A stretch of 32,621 nt of DNA from an uncultured Asticcacaulis sp. (GCA_946482045.1 CAMLPZ010000011.1:1-32621), one strand, 5' to 3'. Shown: positions 1-8,418, counted from the first letter of the stretch. Program-made: numbers and translations. The notes: generated by a model from the letters alone, not told the origin.

Positions 1-783
1 ATCTATGTCAGCGGCGAAGGCCGCGCGTCGGCTGAGGCGAACCACACGGCCTACGAAGTGCGCAATGGCCGCCTCGATGCCGCCTCGTGGCAGTCCTCCG
101 AAAGCGACGTGAAGGTCAATACCTCGGCCGAAGTCCATTATTCGCCATCGCCCAACCTCTATGCCGCTCAGGCTGGCCAGAACTATTACGGCGCCTATTC
201 TGAGGACCGTGGCTCGCAGGAGCACGAGGTTCACCAGACCCAGTCCGGCCGGACCAATTCGCGCGCCGAGCTTTATGGCGGCAATATGTGGAACGTCGCC
301 ACCGAATCGACCGCGGTCGCCAATAACGTCAACCTGCAGAACCAGGGCGGCTCATTGGTCGTGACCAACGACCAACATCAGGTCGGCGCCGTCCTGTCGC
401 AGGCGGTCACACACGCCTATGAGTATGGTGAGGCCCACGCCACGGCCACCGGCATCGGCAACCAGCTGGCGGCCGGCAATAACGACATCTATGTCCGCCT
501 GGATAACACCCAGATCTCAGACGGCGGCGTCGATGTGCTGGCGGAGTTTGAAGGCAATACAGGCTACGACGCCTACATCTCGGCCGAAGCCTATGGCAAC
601 CAGGCGCTGGCTTATGCTTGTGCCGACTGCCGCGCCGACATGGGCGTCAACTCGAACCAGATCAACAACAGCGACGTCAATGCTGTCGCTAAGGCGACCG
701 TCAACGGTCAGGGCCGCTCGATTGTCTCGTCGGCCCGCGCGGTCGGCAACAGCGCCACCTACTACGTATCTGGCAGCAAGTAA
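1..783 (+). CDS. HfaD-like holdfast anchor / repetitive surface protein (3' part)
   Basis: The reading frame is open from base 1, so the gene starts outside the window; about 260 C-terminal residues are visible and it ends in TAA at 781-783. The protein is rich in Asn, Gln, Ala, Gly, Ser and Val and poor in Lys. It is built of degenerate repeats of roughly 45 residues with the pattern N-x-x-Q-[IV]-x-x-S-x-V-x-A-x-A followed by A-x-A-x-G-N. There is no enzymatic motif. Alternating polar ladders of this type fit a beta-rich or amyloid-like secreted fibre. The composition resembles HfaD, the holdfast-anchoring outer-membrane protein of Caulobacter (hfaABD), where it helps bind the polar adhesin to the cell. 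The identification rests on composition and repeat style from memory, so another curlin-like surface protein is possible. A pair of Cys residues (ACADC) lies near the C-terminus. A strong terminator follows at once. Confidence 0.6.
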   Translation: MYVSGEGRASAEANHTAYEVRNGRLDAASWQSSESDVKVNTSAEVHYSPSPNLYAAQAGQNYYGAYSEDRGSQEHEVHQTQSGRTNSRAELYGGNMWNVATESTAVANNVNLQNQGGSLVVTNDQHQVGAVLSQAVTHAYEYGEAHATATGIGNQLAAGNNDIYVRLDNTQISDGGVDVLAEFEGNTGYDAYISAEAYGNQALAYACADCRADMGVNSNQINNSDVNAVAKATVNGQGRSIVSSARAVGNSATYYVSGSK

Positions 784-804
784 GCGTCGGAGCTTCAAGA
801 CATT

Positions 805-832
805 GGCCTCATGCGGGTGACCGCATGAGGCC
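805..832 (+). terminator. Rho-independent terminator of the HfaD-like gene
   Basis: A perfect 12-bp inverted repeat, GGCCTCATGCGG / CCGCATGAGGCC, encloses a GTGA tetraloop 22 bases behind the stop codon and is followed by GTTTCTTA. The T-rich side lies on the plus strand only, so it should end the plus-strand transcript. It sits just before the 3' end of the convergent esterase gene. Confidence 0.8.
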
Positions 833-837
833 GTTTC

Positions 838-2082
838 TTATCGGCGTTTTGCGCGCTTCAGCATGTCCAGCGGGATCGACGCGGCCATGGCAGCAGCGCC
901 TGCCGCGTTGGGGTGCAGATGGTCGCCGATGTCGTAGGCCGGCAACAGCCACCCCGGACGCGCCGGGTCTTCCAGCGCCTTGTCGAAATCGAAGACACCG
1001 TCGAACACCTTGGCCTGACGCATCCAGCTATTGATCGCCACGCGACGCGCTTCCTTTTCATCGGAATAATAGCCTTCGAAAACCGTGCCCTTGAACGGCG
1101 TCAGGGTCGCCGCATAGACGCGAACGCCGCGATCATGCGCACGCGCGGCCACCTGCGTCAGACCGTCAATGAACTGGTCTACCGGTATGTGCTCCGCCGT
1201 TTCCGGTCCGCCGGCGTGGCCCAGATCGTTGATGCCAAGCAGAATCACCACCGCCGAGACATTCGGCTGCATCAGGACGTCACGGTCGAAGCGCGACAAT
1301 CCCCCCTCCCCGAACCGCACCCAGGTCCCGTGGTGGAAGATGCGGTTGCCGCTGATGCCGGCGTTGACGACGTTCAGCGGAATTTTCGCCTCGCGCAGGC
1401 GCGCGGACAGGAGGTCGGGCCAGGTGCCGCCGCTATCGCCCGGGATGCCATAGCCGTCGGTGATCGAATCGCCCAAGGTGACGATAACGCCTTTATTCTT
1501 CGGCGCGACGACGTCGACCTGCGCCAGCCACGGAAACGCGTTCCCGATGCCGATATCGGTCTTGGTCTCGGGCAGGCTTTCAGCAGCCGCCAGCGATCCC
1601 GGCGCGGTATAAAGCACGCCGCGCTGGATATCGTGGACGGTCGTCAACGGCGCCGCGCCGGCTGTGAAGATGCTTATGGCAAGGTCGCTTCCCGCTTCGG
1701 CTTTCAGCGCCACGGGGTCGCTCATCATATAAGCGCCCGGCGGAATGGTGACGCCTGACCGGCCATTAAAGGTCACAGCCTTGTCGGTTGCGGTATCGAT
1801 GCGGCTGCCGGCCACACGCCGCGCCACACGCACATCATCGAGACGCAGCGGCGTCTTGCCGTAGGCATTGCTGAGCCTGATGCGCAGGGATTCGCCGCCT
1901 TCGGAGACGCGCACAATCTGGCGCAGGGTCAGGTTGGTAACGGCGGCTTCGGTCCCTGAAGGTTCTGGCGCCGCATACCAGGCCGAAGCCCAGCTTTGCG
2001 ATTTGCCATCGGCCAATGCCGGGGCAACGGTGGCGAGAATCAGCCCGAGTGACAGGGCACACACGCGCGACAGCTTGATCAT
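838..2082 (-). CDS. Secreted SGNH/GDSL-family esterase
   Basis: A 414-residue hydrolase starting at ATG 2082; residues 1-25 or so form a signal peptide ending near ALA-DG. The N-terminal third looks like the beta domain typical of XynE-like SGNH hydrolases (LRQIVRVS, RIRLSNAYG, IPPGAYMMSDPV). The SGNH core follows: block I LGDSITDG with the nucleophile Ser206 (GDS 204-206), the NAGISGNR stretch with the block-II glycine, GIND with the block-III Asn, and block V DHLHPN with Asp387 and His390. The family removes acyl, often acetyl, groups from polysaccharides or other esters outside the cytoplasm; the true substrate cannot be read from sequence. A carbohydrate esterase role would fit the PL11 and GH5 enzymes further on. 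The frame stays open upstream of 2082 across the M16 gene, but the signal peptide and divergent layout fix the start here. Confidence 0.85.
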   Translation of the reverse strand: MIKLSRVCALSLGLILATVAPALADGKSQSWASAWYAAPEPSGTEAAVTNLTLRQIVRVSEGGESLRIRLSNAYGKTPLRLDDVRVARRVAGSRIDTATDKAVTFNGRSGVTIPPGAYMMSDPVALKAEAGSDLAISIFTAGAAPLTTVHDIQRGVLYTAPGSLAAAESLPETKTDIGIGNAFPWLAQVDVVAPKNKGVIVTLGDSITDGYGIPGDSGGTWPDLLSARLREAKIPLNVVNAGISGNRIFHHGTWVRFGEGGLSRFDRDVLMQPNVSAVVILLGINDLGHAGGPETAEHIPVDQFIDGLTQVAARAHDRGVRVYAATLTPFKGTVFEGYYSDEKEARRVAINSWMRQAKVFDGVFDFDKALEDPARPGWLLPAYDIGDHLHPNAAGAAAMAASIPLDMLKRAKRR

Positions 2083-2250
2083 CGTTAGTCTCCACCGATT
2101 TTGCCAAGGCTTAGACGACGACGGAACCGCGTGCAAGCCAGCCCCGTGAACTGCAATTTTAACTTTATTCAGCCGAATTTTCCTGCGAGGGTCAGGCGCA
2201 TCACGCGATGTACGAAAACACGCGACAAAGCAGCCTGGAGCGCGACCTTG

Positions 2251-5139
2251 ATGTCCAAAGACACCCCGGTAAAGTCTGTCCTGATTTCCGCCTTTGCCAT
2301 TCTTGCCCTGACCACGACGGCGTTGACGCCCGTCACGGCCCTGGCCGAGGCGGCCATCGCCAAGGCGGTCGCGCCCGATCCAACCAAGCCGGTGTCGTTT
2401 GCCCAGGATTTTTCGGACCTGAAGCCCGATCCCGCCGTTCGCTTTGGCCGCCTCAGCAACGGTATGACCTATGCGATCATGCGCAACGCCACGCCGCCGG
2501 GCACGGCGTCGATCCGCCTGCGTTTCGAAGCCGGCTCGCTGATGGAAAGCGACAAGCAATTGGGCCTCGCCCACTTTCTGGAACACATGGCGTTCAACGG
2601 CTCGAAGAACGTTCCCGAAGGCGAGATGATCAAGATCCTGGAACGTCACGGCCTGCAATTCGGTCCGGACACCAATGCCCACACCAGTTTCGGCGAAACC
2701 GTCTACGAGTTGGACCTGCCTAAGACTCACGACGAGATCATCGACACAGGTCTGATGCTGATGCGGGAAACCGCGGGCAACCTGCTGCTCGACCAGGCCG
2801 CCATTGATCGCGAACGCGGCGTGATCCTGGGCGAAGAACGCGCCCGCGCCACACCGCCCCTGCGCGACTACATCAAATGGGCCGAAACCGCCTATGCCGG
2901 CCAGCGCTATCCGACACGCCTGCCGATCGGCAGCACCGACATCATTAAAAGCGCCACCCGCGCCGATTTCGAAGACTATTACAACGCCTACTACCGTCCG
3001 GAACTCGCGACCCTGATCGTCGTCGGCGATATCGACGTCGACGCCATCGAGGCCAAGATCAAGGCCAGGTTCTCCGACTGGAAGGCCCGGGGCGTGCAGG
3101 CTCTGCGCCAGACCGACTTCGGCACATACAAAACGAAGCCGCAGAACAGCGGCGTCTACACGGAAAAGGGCCTGCCGGACGGCATTTCCGTCACCTGGTC
3201 CAAGGCGCCCGACGAAACCTATCAAACGAAAGCCAGCAGCACCGATGACTTCATCGATTCGCTGCGCCTGGCGCTTCTGAACGACCGCCTGGAACGCCAA
3301 GCCAAGCTGCCCGAAACCGCCTTTGCCGCCGCCGGCGTCTACCAGGCCGGCGCCGAGCGCACCGCCGAAAGCGTCCAGTTGAACATCACGCCCAAGCCCG
3401 GACAGGCCAAGGCCGCCCTCACCCAGGCCTATACGACGGTGCGTCAGTTCGCGCTCTATGGCGCCGAGCAGTCCGAACTCGACCGCCTGCTGGCCGACTA
3501 CGAAGCCATGTTCAAACAGGCGATGCAGGGCGAAAAGACGCGCAACAACCGTGGCCTGGCCGAAGGCATTGTCGAAGCCGTCGGCGAGCGTGAGGTCTTT
3601 ACTTCACCAAGCCAGGACTACGCCTTTTTCCAGGAGCTGAAGCCCCGCCTGACCCTGGACACCATCAACAAAGGCGTGCCGCCCCTGTTCGCCAGCGACG
3701 GCCCCCTGCTGTGGCGCAGCGGTGAGACGACGGGCGACCTCGACGCCGCCGCCCTGACCGCGACCTATGCCGCAATCCAGGGCGCGCAACTGGCGAAAGC
3801 CGAAGTCACCGCCGCCAAGCCATGGCCTTATGCCGATTTCGGCGCGGCCGTTCAGCCCTCAAAGCGCGAAGACATCAAGGACATCGGTGCGGTCCAACTG
3901 ACCTGGCCGAACGGCGTCAAGGCCACCATCAAGACGACCGACTTTAAGGACGACGAAATCGGCGTCACTGTGCGTTTCGCCGGCGGCCTGGCGGCCCTGT
4001 CCCCGTCGCAGAACCCGCCGGTCTTCGAAGCCTCGGCGCATGGTGTCCAGGAAGGCGGTCTCGGCAAGCTGACCGCCGCAGAACTGAAGGACACCCTGGC
4101 CGGCAAGATCGTCGGCATGGGTTTCGACATCGGCGAGGACGCCACCGTCCTGTCGGGCGGCACCAACCCGACCGACTACGCCACTCAGATGCAGCTTCTC
4201 ATGGCCTTTGCCACCGATTCGGCCTACCGCGCCGATTCGTGGGAACGGCTGAAATCCTTCGTGCCCAACTACTATACATCGCTGAACGCCAGCCCCGAAG
4301 GCGTCTTCCAGCTTAAGGCCAATGCCGCCCTGCACTCGGGCGACCCGCGTTTCGGCATTCCGCCGCAGGAAGAATTCCTTGCCACCACCAACGACCAGGT
4401 CAAGGCGCTGATCGACACGCAACTCAAGACCGCGCCGGTAGAAATCACCATTGTCGGCGACATCTCGGAAGCCGACGCCGTGGCCGAAATCAACAAGACC
4501 TTCGCCACGCTGAAACCGCGCGCAGACATTAAACCTGCCGCTGACGCCGCGATCGTCAAGTTCCCGACGGCCGACCTGTCCCAGGTCTTCGAGCACCAGG
4601 GACGCGCCGACCAGAACATGACCTTCATCGCCTGGCCGAGTTCCGACTTCTTCTCCAACACGGACCAGGCACGCGGACTTGAGCTTTTGTCCAACGTCCT
4701 GCAATTGCGACTGATCGACGTCATCCGCGAAAACAAGGCGATGACTTACAGCCCTAATGCCGGCTCCTATGCGTCGAATGCCTTTACCGGCTACGGCTAC
4801 CTGAGTGCCCAGGCCTCGGTGAAACCCGAAGACAGCCAGGCCTTCATCGATGCCCTGGCCGAGATCGTCGCCGACCTGAAGGCTAAGCCGATCAGCGACG
4901 ACGAACTGCTGCGGGCGCGCAAGCCTTCGCTTGACCGCCTGGAGAACGACCTGAAAACCAATGGTTACTGGAACCGCGTCCTGCCGGGCACGGCGCGCGA
5001 CCCGCGCCGGATCGAAGCCATCCGCTCCCGCCGCGATCAGCTGACAAAGGTGACCGCCGCCGATATCCAAAAGCTGGCCAACACCTACCTCGACATGTCG
5101 AAGGCCATGCGTATCCAAGTCAAGGCGGCGGCGAAATAG
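2251..5139 (+). CDS. M16 family zinc metallopeptidase (pitrilysin/PqqL-like), exported
   Basis: A 962-residue two-module M16 peptidase. The start at ATG 2251 is supported by GGAG at 2237-2240 and by the signal peptide that follows (Lys-containing N-region, hydrophobic stretch to about residue 28, then ALAEA). The inverted zinc motif HFLEH occupies residues 108-112 (His108, Glu111, His112), and the downstream ERGVILGEE supplies the third zinc ligand, probably Glu195. The rest follows the family layout: an R-Y-P-T-R-L-P-I-G-S stretch, the YYRPELATLIVVGDID segment, and a second, catalytically silent M16 half ending near a YSPNAGSYA segment. The length matches large periplasmic M16B enzymes such as PqqL rather than the small processing peptidases. 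It probably degrades peptides in the periplasm. It is divergent from the esterase, with about 168 bases between them, and ends in a strong terminator. Confidence 0.9.
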   Translation: MSKDTPVKSVLISAFAILALTTTALTPVTALAEAAIAKAVAPDPTKPVSFAQDFSDLKPDPAVRFGRLSNGMTYAIMRNATPPGTASIRLRFEAGSLMESDKQLGLAHFLEHMAFNGSKNVPEGEMIKILERHGLQFGPDTNAHTSFGETVYELDLPKTHDEIIDTGLMLMRETAGNLLLDQAAIDRERGVILGEERARATPPLRDYIKWAETAYAGQRYPTRLPIGSTDIIKSATRADFEDYYNAYYRPELATLIVVGDIDVDAIEAKIKARFSDWKARGVQALRQTDFGTYKTKPQNSGVYTEKGLPDGISVTWSKAPDETYQTKASSTDDFIDSLRLALLNDRLERQAKLPETAFAAAGVYQAGAERTAESVQLNITPKPGQAKAALTQAYTTVRQFALYGAEQSELDRLLADYEAMFKQAMQGEKTRNNRGLAEGIVEAVGEREVFTSPSQDYAFFQELKPRLTLDTINKGVPPLFASDGPLLWRSGETTGDLDAAALTATYAAIQGAQLAKAEVTAAKPWPYADFGAAVQPSKREDIKDIGAVQLTWPNGVKATIKTTDFKDDEIGVTVRFAGGLAALSPSQNPPVFEASAHGVQEGGLGKLTAAELKDTLAGKIVGMGFDIGEDATVLSGGTNPTDYATQMQLLMAFATDSAYRADSWERLKSFVPNYYTSLNASPEGVFQLKANAALHSGDPRFGIPPQEEFLATTNDQVKALIDTQLKTAPVEITIVGDISEADAVAEINKTFATLKPRADIKPAADAAIVKFPTADLSQVFEHQGRADQNMTFIAWPSSDFFSNTDQARGLELLSNVLQLRLIDVIRENKAMTYSPNAGSYASNAFTGYGYLSAQASVKPEDSQAFIDALAEIVADLKAKPISDDELLRARKPSLDRLENDLKTNGYWNRVLPGTARDPRRIEAIRSRRDQLTKVTAADIQKLANTYLDMSKAMRIQVKAAAK

Positions 5140-5164
5140 ACTGAGCCGCTAGAAACCAACAACA

Positions 5165-5192
5165 AAAACCCCGCCTCGATGGGCGGGGTTTT
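5165..5192 (+). terminator. Rho-independent terminator behind the M16 peptidase
   Basis: AAAACCCCGCC and GGCGGGGTTTT form a perfect 11-bp stem around a TCGATG loop, 25 bases behind the peptidase stop codon. The A-run on the left and T-run on the right make it symmetric, so it could also stop minus-strand transcription that passes the element at 5218-5315. Confidence 0.85.
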
Positions 5193-5217
5193 CAGTTTGG
5201 AATGCTTGTACTTTCTG

Positions 5218-5315
5218 AGCGATATCCGAAAAGTGTGAAGCGGCTTTCGGATAAATATCGCGACAAAGCAAAATTTAGATTGGAATGGCGATCCACTTAG
5301 AGCCATTCCAATCTA
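5218..5315 (-). repeat. Composite palindromic intergenic element, copy A
   Basis: Read on the minus strand, the element begins directly behind the stop codon of the 5317-6111 gene. The first hairpin has arms TAGATTGGAATGGC (5302-5315 complement) and GCCATTCCAATCTA (5276-5289 complement) around a 12-base loop. AATTTTGCTTTGTCGCGATAT follows in part, and then a second hairpin pairs ATCCGAAAG with CTTTTCGGAT before ATATCGCT. The central part (5218-5288) aligns with copy B at 17191-17267, including the nearly identical stretch around TTGTCGCGATAT and the CCGCT...CTTTT segment. The first hairpin followed by AATTTT may act as the terminator of the upstream minus-strand gene. I recall similar composite palindromes between genes of other alphaproteobacteria, but could not check. 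Confidence 0.75.
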
Positions 5316-5316
5316 A

Positions 5317-6111
5317 TTACTGGACGAAGCCGCCGACGCCGCCGTCGAAGCTCATGGTCGACATCTGGCTCGACTGGGCCGCGATGCGGCGCTCCTTTTT
5401 GACGGTTTCGACGCGCGTCATCGTCAGGATCTTGATACCGGCGCCAAAGCGGCGAAGCAGCGAACGCTCGTTGCACTGGCGGGCGGCCGTCTGCTTGCGG
5501 CAGGTCAGTTCACCCTTCTCGAACCACAGGGCGTCGCCCTTCTGGCAGGTGACGGTCTTGCCGCCGTCGAAGTTCACCTTGCCGTCATAGTCGGCATAGA
5601 CCCATTGCATACGGGTGCCGGCGATGCAGCGATAGACTTCGCCGGTATAGCTGTCGAGGATATCGCGGTCGCCGCGAACCTGAGACGCCGGATGCGGCAG
5701 GCCGCGGTCGTCGATGCAGGTCGCCTGCAGAACCATGCGGCGCGTCATCGACTTGCTCTCCGAATAAGATTCGAACTGTTCGTCGGCGGTCATGACGGTG
5801 AAGCCGCCGACCTGCTGCGGATAGCCTGGGGTCTGCGACCAGTTGCCGTAGCCGCCGCCATAATAGGTGCTGGAACCCGAAGCACCGGCCGAAGCGCCAG
5901 CCTTGACATTCACATTGACGTTGACGTCTACGCTGCCCTTGCCGCCGCCATGACCGCCGCAGCCGTTGCAGGGGGGCCTGGGGTTATGCGGCGCCTGCGG
6001 CGGCGCTGGCGGCTTACAGCCGTTATTGCAGCCTGCCGCGGCTTGACCGGCGACGGCCAGAAGACCGAGGCTAAGTACGGCGACGATCCATTTCGAAACA
6101 ATTGCGCGCAT
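5317..6111 (-). CDS. Secreted Gly/Pro/Cys-rich protein of unknown function
   Basis: A 264-residue protein with a clear Sec signal peptide (residues 1-26 or so, ending AAAG). A Cys/Pro/Gly-rich stretch follows (CNNGC, PPAPPQAP, CNGCGGHGGG), then a VDVNVNVNV strand-like run and a low-complexity Gly/Ser/Tyr segment to about residue 95. The C-terminal 160 residues look globular, with several spaced Cys (ATCID, YRCIAG, VTCQKG, LTCRKQ, RQCNE) that could form disulfides in the periplasm or outside. I do not recognise a named family. The last residues are Gly/Ser/Met-rich. The start at ATG 6111 is set by the signal peptide. It is divergent from the PAS-protein gene, with about 147 bases for two promoters, and ends right at palindromic element A. 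Confidence 0.75.
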   Translation of the reverse strand: MRAIVSKWIVAVLSLGLLAVAGQAAAGCNNGCKPPAPPQAPHNPRPPCNGCGGHGGGKGSVDVNVNVNVKAGASAGASGSSTYYGGGYGNWSQTPGYPQQVGGFTVMTADEQFESYSESKSMTRRMVLQATCIDDRGLPHPASQVRGDRDILDSYTGEVYRCIAGTRMQWVYADYDGKVNFDGGKTVTCQKGDALWFEKGELTCRKQTAARQCNERSLLRRFGAGIKILTMTRVETVKKERRIAAQSSQMSTMSFDGGVGGFVQ

Positions 6112-6258
6112 TCCGACGCTCCTAAGTGGTTTTGCCGAAGGTCAAAGCAATGAGCGTGCCGTGCGGTAAGTGCCTTTACGGGAAAAGCTTTCGCGTACCA
6201 GGCGTATCCTTAACGAACGGCAGGATTCTTGCGTCGGGACAGGCGAAAGGAGGCCGCC

Positions 6259-6846
6259 ATGGCTCATTCCGGTACAGTTACATTCCTAAGCTACTGGCGT
6301 GGCCTGCAAACCTCGCCCGAGCAAGCGCCCACTCGCGAACGATTCGACCCGGCCGCGCTGAAAAGCCTTATTCCGCAACTGATCATGCTGTCCGGAGACG
6401 ATCATGTGCATCGCTTCCGCCTGGCTGGTGGGTTCGTGAACGCCTTCCATGGCTATGAGCTGAAGGACACCGCCTTCCCGGCCCTGTTCCGCTCACCCTT
6501 TATCGATACGGTACACACCGCCCTGATCATGAGCCGCCGCCGCGAACAGCCCCTTTTGCTGACCGTATCAGCGCCGTGGCGCGCGTTCGATTCGGTCCTG
6601 ATCGAAGACGACCTGTCCCAGTCCGATACAGTGACTTTCGAAATATGCCTGTGCCCCCTGCGCGGCCGTACCGGCCAGGCCGACCGCTTTGTCGGTGTCT
6701 ATCAAACCACAAGCGCACCACCGAAAAATCCGCGCGGTTCCGTGGGCCGCTACAACCTGGTGTCGTCGCGCCTCTATGAGCCCAATCGCGGGGCCGCGGC
6801 CGCCCACCTGCGCCTGGTCGTGGCCGAGGGCAAAAGGATAGCTTGA
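6259..6846 (+). CDS. PAS-domain protein (PAS_5-like)
   Basis: A 195-residue soluble protein. ATG 6259 is chosen because AAGGAGG lies at 6247-6253; an upstream in-frame start at 6229 has no such site. The block around residues 30-80 (FDPAALKSLIPQLIMLSGDD, then HRFRLAGGFVNAFHG and ELKDTAFPALF) matches the short PAS family common in Caulobacterales and Rhizobiales (PF07310 as I recall it). These proteins consist of little more than one PAS fold and have no attached kinase or cyclase, so they are presumed sensors or partners in signalling; ligand and partner are unknown. The tail after about residue 155 is basic and probably flexible. The polyphosphate kinase gene follows after 53 bases on the same strand and may share the transcript. 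Confidence 0.75.
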   Translation: MAHSGTVTFLSYWRGLQTSPEQAPTRERFDPAALKSLIPQLIMLSGDDHVHRFRLAGGFVNAFHGYELKDTAFPALFRSPFIDTVHTALIMSRRREQPLLLTVSAPWRAFDSVLIEDDLSQSDTVTFEICLCPLRGRTGQADRFVGVYQTTSAPPKNPRGSVGRYNLVSSRLYEPNRGAAAAHLRLVVAEGKRIA

Positions 6847-6899
6847 TTTCTTATCGACCTTTGCCGCAGTCTCCCGCCACAGACGCGCGGAGACCGAAC

Positions 6900-7682
6900 A
6901 TGGCCAAGGACGACAACAAAGCCGACAAGAAGGCCGAAGCCGAGGCGCGCCTCGAACAGCTCCAGATCGCCCTGGTCGATGCCCAGATCTGGACCACCGA
7001 AAACAACAAGAAGATCTGCATCCTCTTCGAAGGCCGCGACGCTGCCGGCAAGGACGGCGCGATCAAGCGGCTGACCGAGGTCCTGTCCGTGCGCCAGACG
7101 CGTGTCGTCGCCCTGCCCAAGCCGTCCGACCGCGAACGCGGCCAGTGGTGGTTCCAGCGCTATGCCGGGCACCTGCCAAGCTTCGGAGAATGGGTGATTT
7201 TCAACCGCTCATGGTACAACCGCGCCGGCGTCGAGAAAGTGATGGGCTTTTCCAGTCCAGAGGAGCAGGAAACCTTCATCCGCGACGTGCCGGATTTCGA
7301 GGCAATGGTCGAGCGCGGCGGCATCCACCTCATAAAACTGTGGCTCGACATCTCGCGTGACGAACAAAAGCAGAGACTGGACGACCGGCGCAGCGATCCA
7401 CGCAAGCGCCTTAAGGTCTCTGGCCTCGACGCGGTCGCCCAAGAGCGCTGGGACGACTATTCCAAGGCGCGCGACGACATGCTCTTAAGATCCCACAGCG
7501 AAGCGACGCCTTGGACCATTGTCAAAACGGATTCCAAAACAAAGGCCCGTGAGGCGATCATCCGCCACGTCCTGCGCCAGGTCGGCTGTCCGGCGTTTTC
7601 GGTCGAGGTCAAAAAACCTGATCCCGACATTCTGTTCGACTATAGCGAAGTGATCGCGGGCCGAAGAACGCTCAACGCCTAA
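6900..7682 (+). CDS. ppk2: Polyphosphate kinase 2 (PPK2 family)
   Basis: A 260-residue cytoplasmic kinase of one-domain PPK2 size. It transfers phosphate between polyphosphate and nucleoside di- or triphosphates. ATG 6900 has GGAG at 6889-6892; a TTG start 57 bases upstream is unlikely. Walker A is FEGRDAAGKDG (Gly45-Lys51 core). The lid and basic segment is LPKPSDRERGQWWFQRY, the second motif is FNRSWYNRAGVE (residues 101-112), and WLDISRDEQKQRL plus the DP-x-KRLKVS segment complete the family pattern. In many PPK2 enzymes the second motif reads FDRSWYNR; here the acidic residue is Asn102. Whether this is normal for the subgroup I cannot tell. Lys/Glu-rich residues 1-25 form a charged N-terminal extension. 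Confidence 0.92.
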   Translation: MAKDDNKADKKAEAEARLEQLQIALVDAQIWTTENNKKICILFEGRDAAGKDGAIKRLTEVLSVRQTRVVALPKPSDRERGQWWFQRYAGHLPSFGEWVIFNRSWYNRAGVEKVMGFSSPEEQETFIRDVPDFEAMVERGGIHLIKLWLDISRDEQKQRLDDRRSDPRKRLKVSGLDAVAQERWDDYSKARDDMLLRSHSEATPWTIVKTDSKTKAREAIIRHVLRQVGCPAFSVEVKKPDPDILFDYSEVIAGRRTLNA

Positions 7683-7824
7683 ATCTGGCGCCTCGCCAAG
7701 AACAACTATAAAAAATTGTCAACGCCGCCGCGTGCGGTAACCAATTGTTGACCCTGATTTGTCACGATTCGCCAAGAATTGCGGACCGGAAGCGTTCGCT
7801 TAGAACAGAAGGTTCCGATCCGCG

Positions 7825-8418
7825 ATGACGACGAATGCGTCCGGCGCCCATAGCCCTGTCCGCCGCGCCAGCCTCAAGATGTGCGGCGACTGCACCCTGT
7901 GCTGCAAGGTTTACGAAATCGAGGATTTCGAGAAGAAGCCGGGCAAGACCTGCCACAATGTGCGCGACGAAGGTGGCTGCGGTGTCTGGGGCCTGCATCC
8001 CAAGGCCTGCCAGGACTTCAAATGCTTGTGGCTCAAGCACGACGATATGGACGGCCGCTGGCGGCCCGACCATGCCGGCTTCGTCATGCGTCTCGAGGGC
8101 AAGGGCACGGTCTGCATCGACGTTGACCACGACCGGCCCGACGCCTGGCGCCGCGAGCCCTATTATTCACAACTAAAGGCTTGGTCCGAAGTCATGCCGC
8201 GCAATGAAGGCCTGGTTCTGGTCTACGCGCCGGAAGCCATGTACGTCATCACGCCTATGGAAGACTTGGCCCTCAGGACGCCAAAGAAGGGTGACGTGCT
8301 GGAAACCGGCATGGAGGACACGCTGTTCGGCCGCCGTCCCTACGCGCGTGTCGTCCCGGCCCGCGAAGCCAAGCGCAGCCGCGATACCGAGTTCCACTTC
8401 CACAAGCGCGCGGGTTAA
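7825..8418 (+). CDS. Cysteine-cluster (YkgJ-like) protein
   Basis: A 197-residue soluble protein whose N-terminal half carries the cysteine pattern of the YkgJ/CxxCxxCC group: Cys20, Cys23, Cys26 and Cys27, then Cys43, Cys52, Cys62 and Cys67, with the typical HPKACQDFKCLWL ending. The family is annotated as zinc- or iron-chelating on the basis of these cysteines; the biochemical role is not established. The C-terminal half is mixed alpha/beta with no further motif. It stands alone, with 142 bases before it and 73 before ubiA. An upstream Shine-Dalgarno site is not obvious, so the start is likely but not certain. Confidence 0.8.
   Translation: MTTNASGAHSPVRRASLKMCGDCTLCCKVYEIEDFEKKPGKTCHNVRDEGGCGVWGLHPKACQDFKCLWLKHDDMDGRWRPDHAGFVMRLEGKGTVCIDVDHDRPDAWRREPYYSQLKAWSEVMPRNEGLVLVYAPEAMYVITPMEDLALRTPKKGDVLETGMEDTLFGRRPYARVVPAREAKRSRDTEFHFHKRAG

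Noticed and set aside
913..1758. Plus-strand open frame of about 280 codons inside the esterase gene
   Set aside because: Antisense shadow with no recognisable domain; the minus strand has all SGNH blocks.
2123..2148. GGAAC-N17-CGTG before the M16 gene as a possible EcfG general-stress promoter
   Set aside because: The -10 part deviates from CGTT and a single imperfect match is expected by chance.
2083..3300. Open minus-strand frame continuing upstream of the SGNH esterase, antisense to the M16 gene
   Set aside because: The esterase signal peptide begins at 2082, and the upstream frame is a GC-rich shadow of the peptidase gene with no family features.
3859..5118. Long minus-strand open frame of about 420 codons antisense to the M16 gene
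   Set aside because: Val/Gly/Arg/Asp-rich shadow composition, no motif, and the plus strand encodes a well-recognised M16 protein.
7683..7824. Intergenic stretch with repeated TCGCCAAGAA and GTCAAC/GTTGAC, considered as operator or small RNA
   Set aside because: The repeats are short, the arms lie far apart, and no promoter or terminator can be seen.
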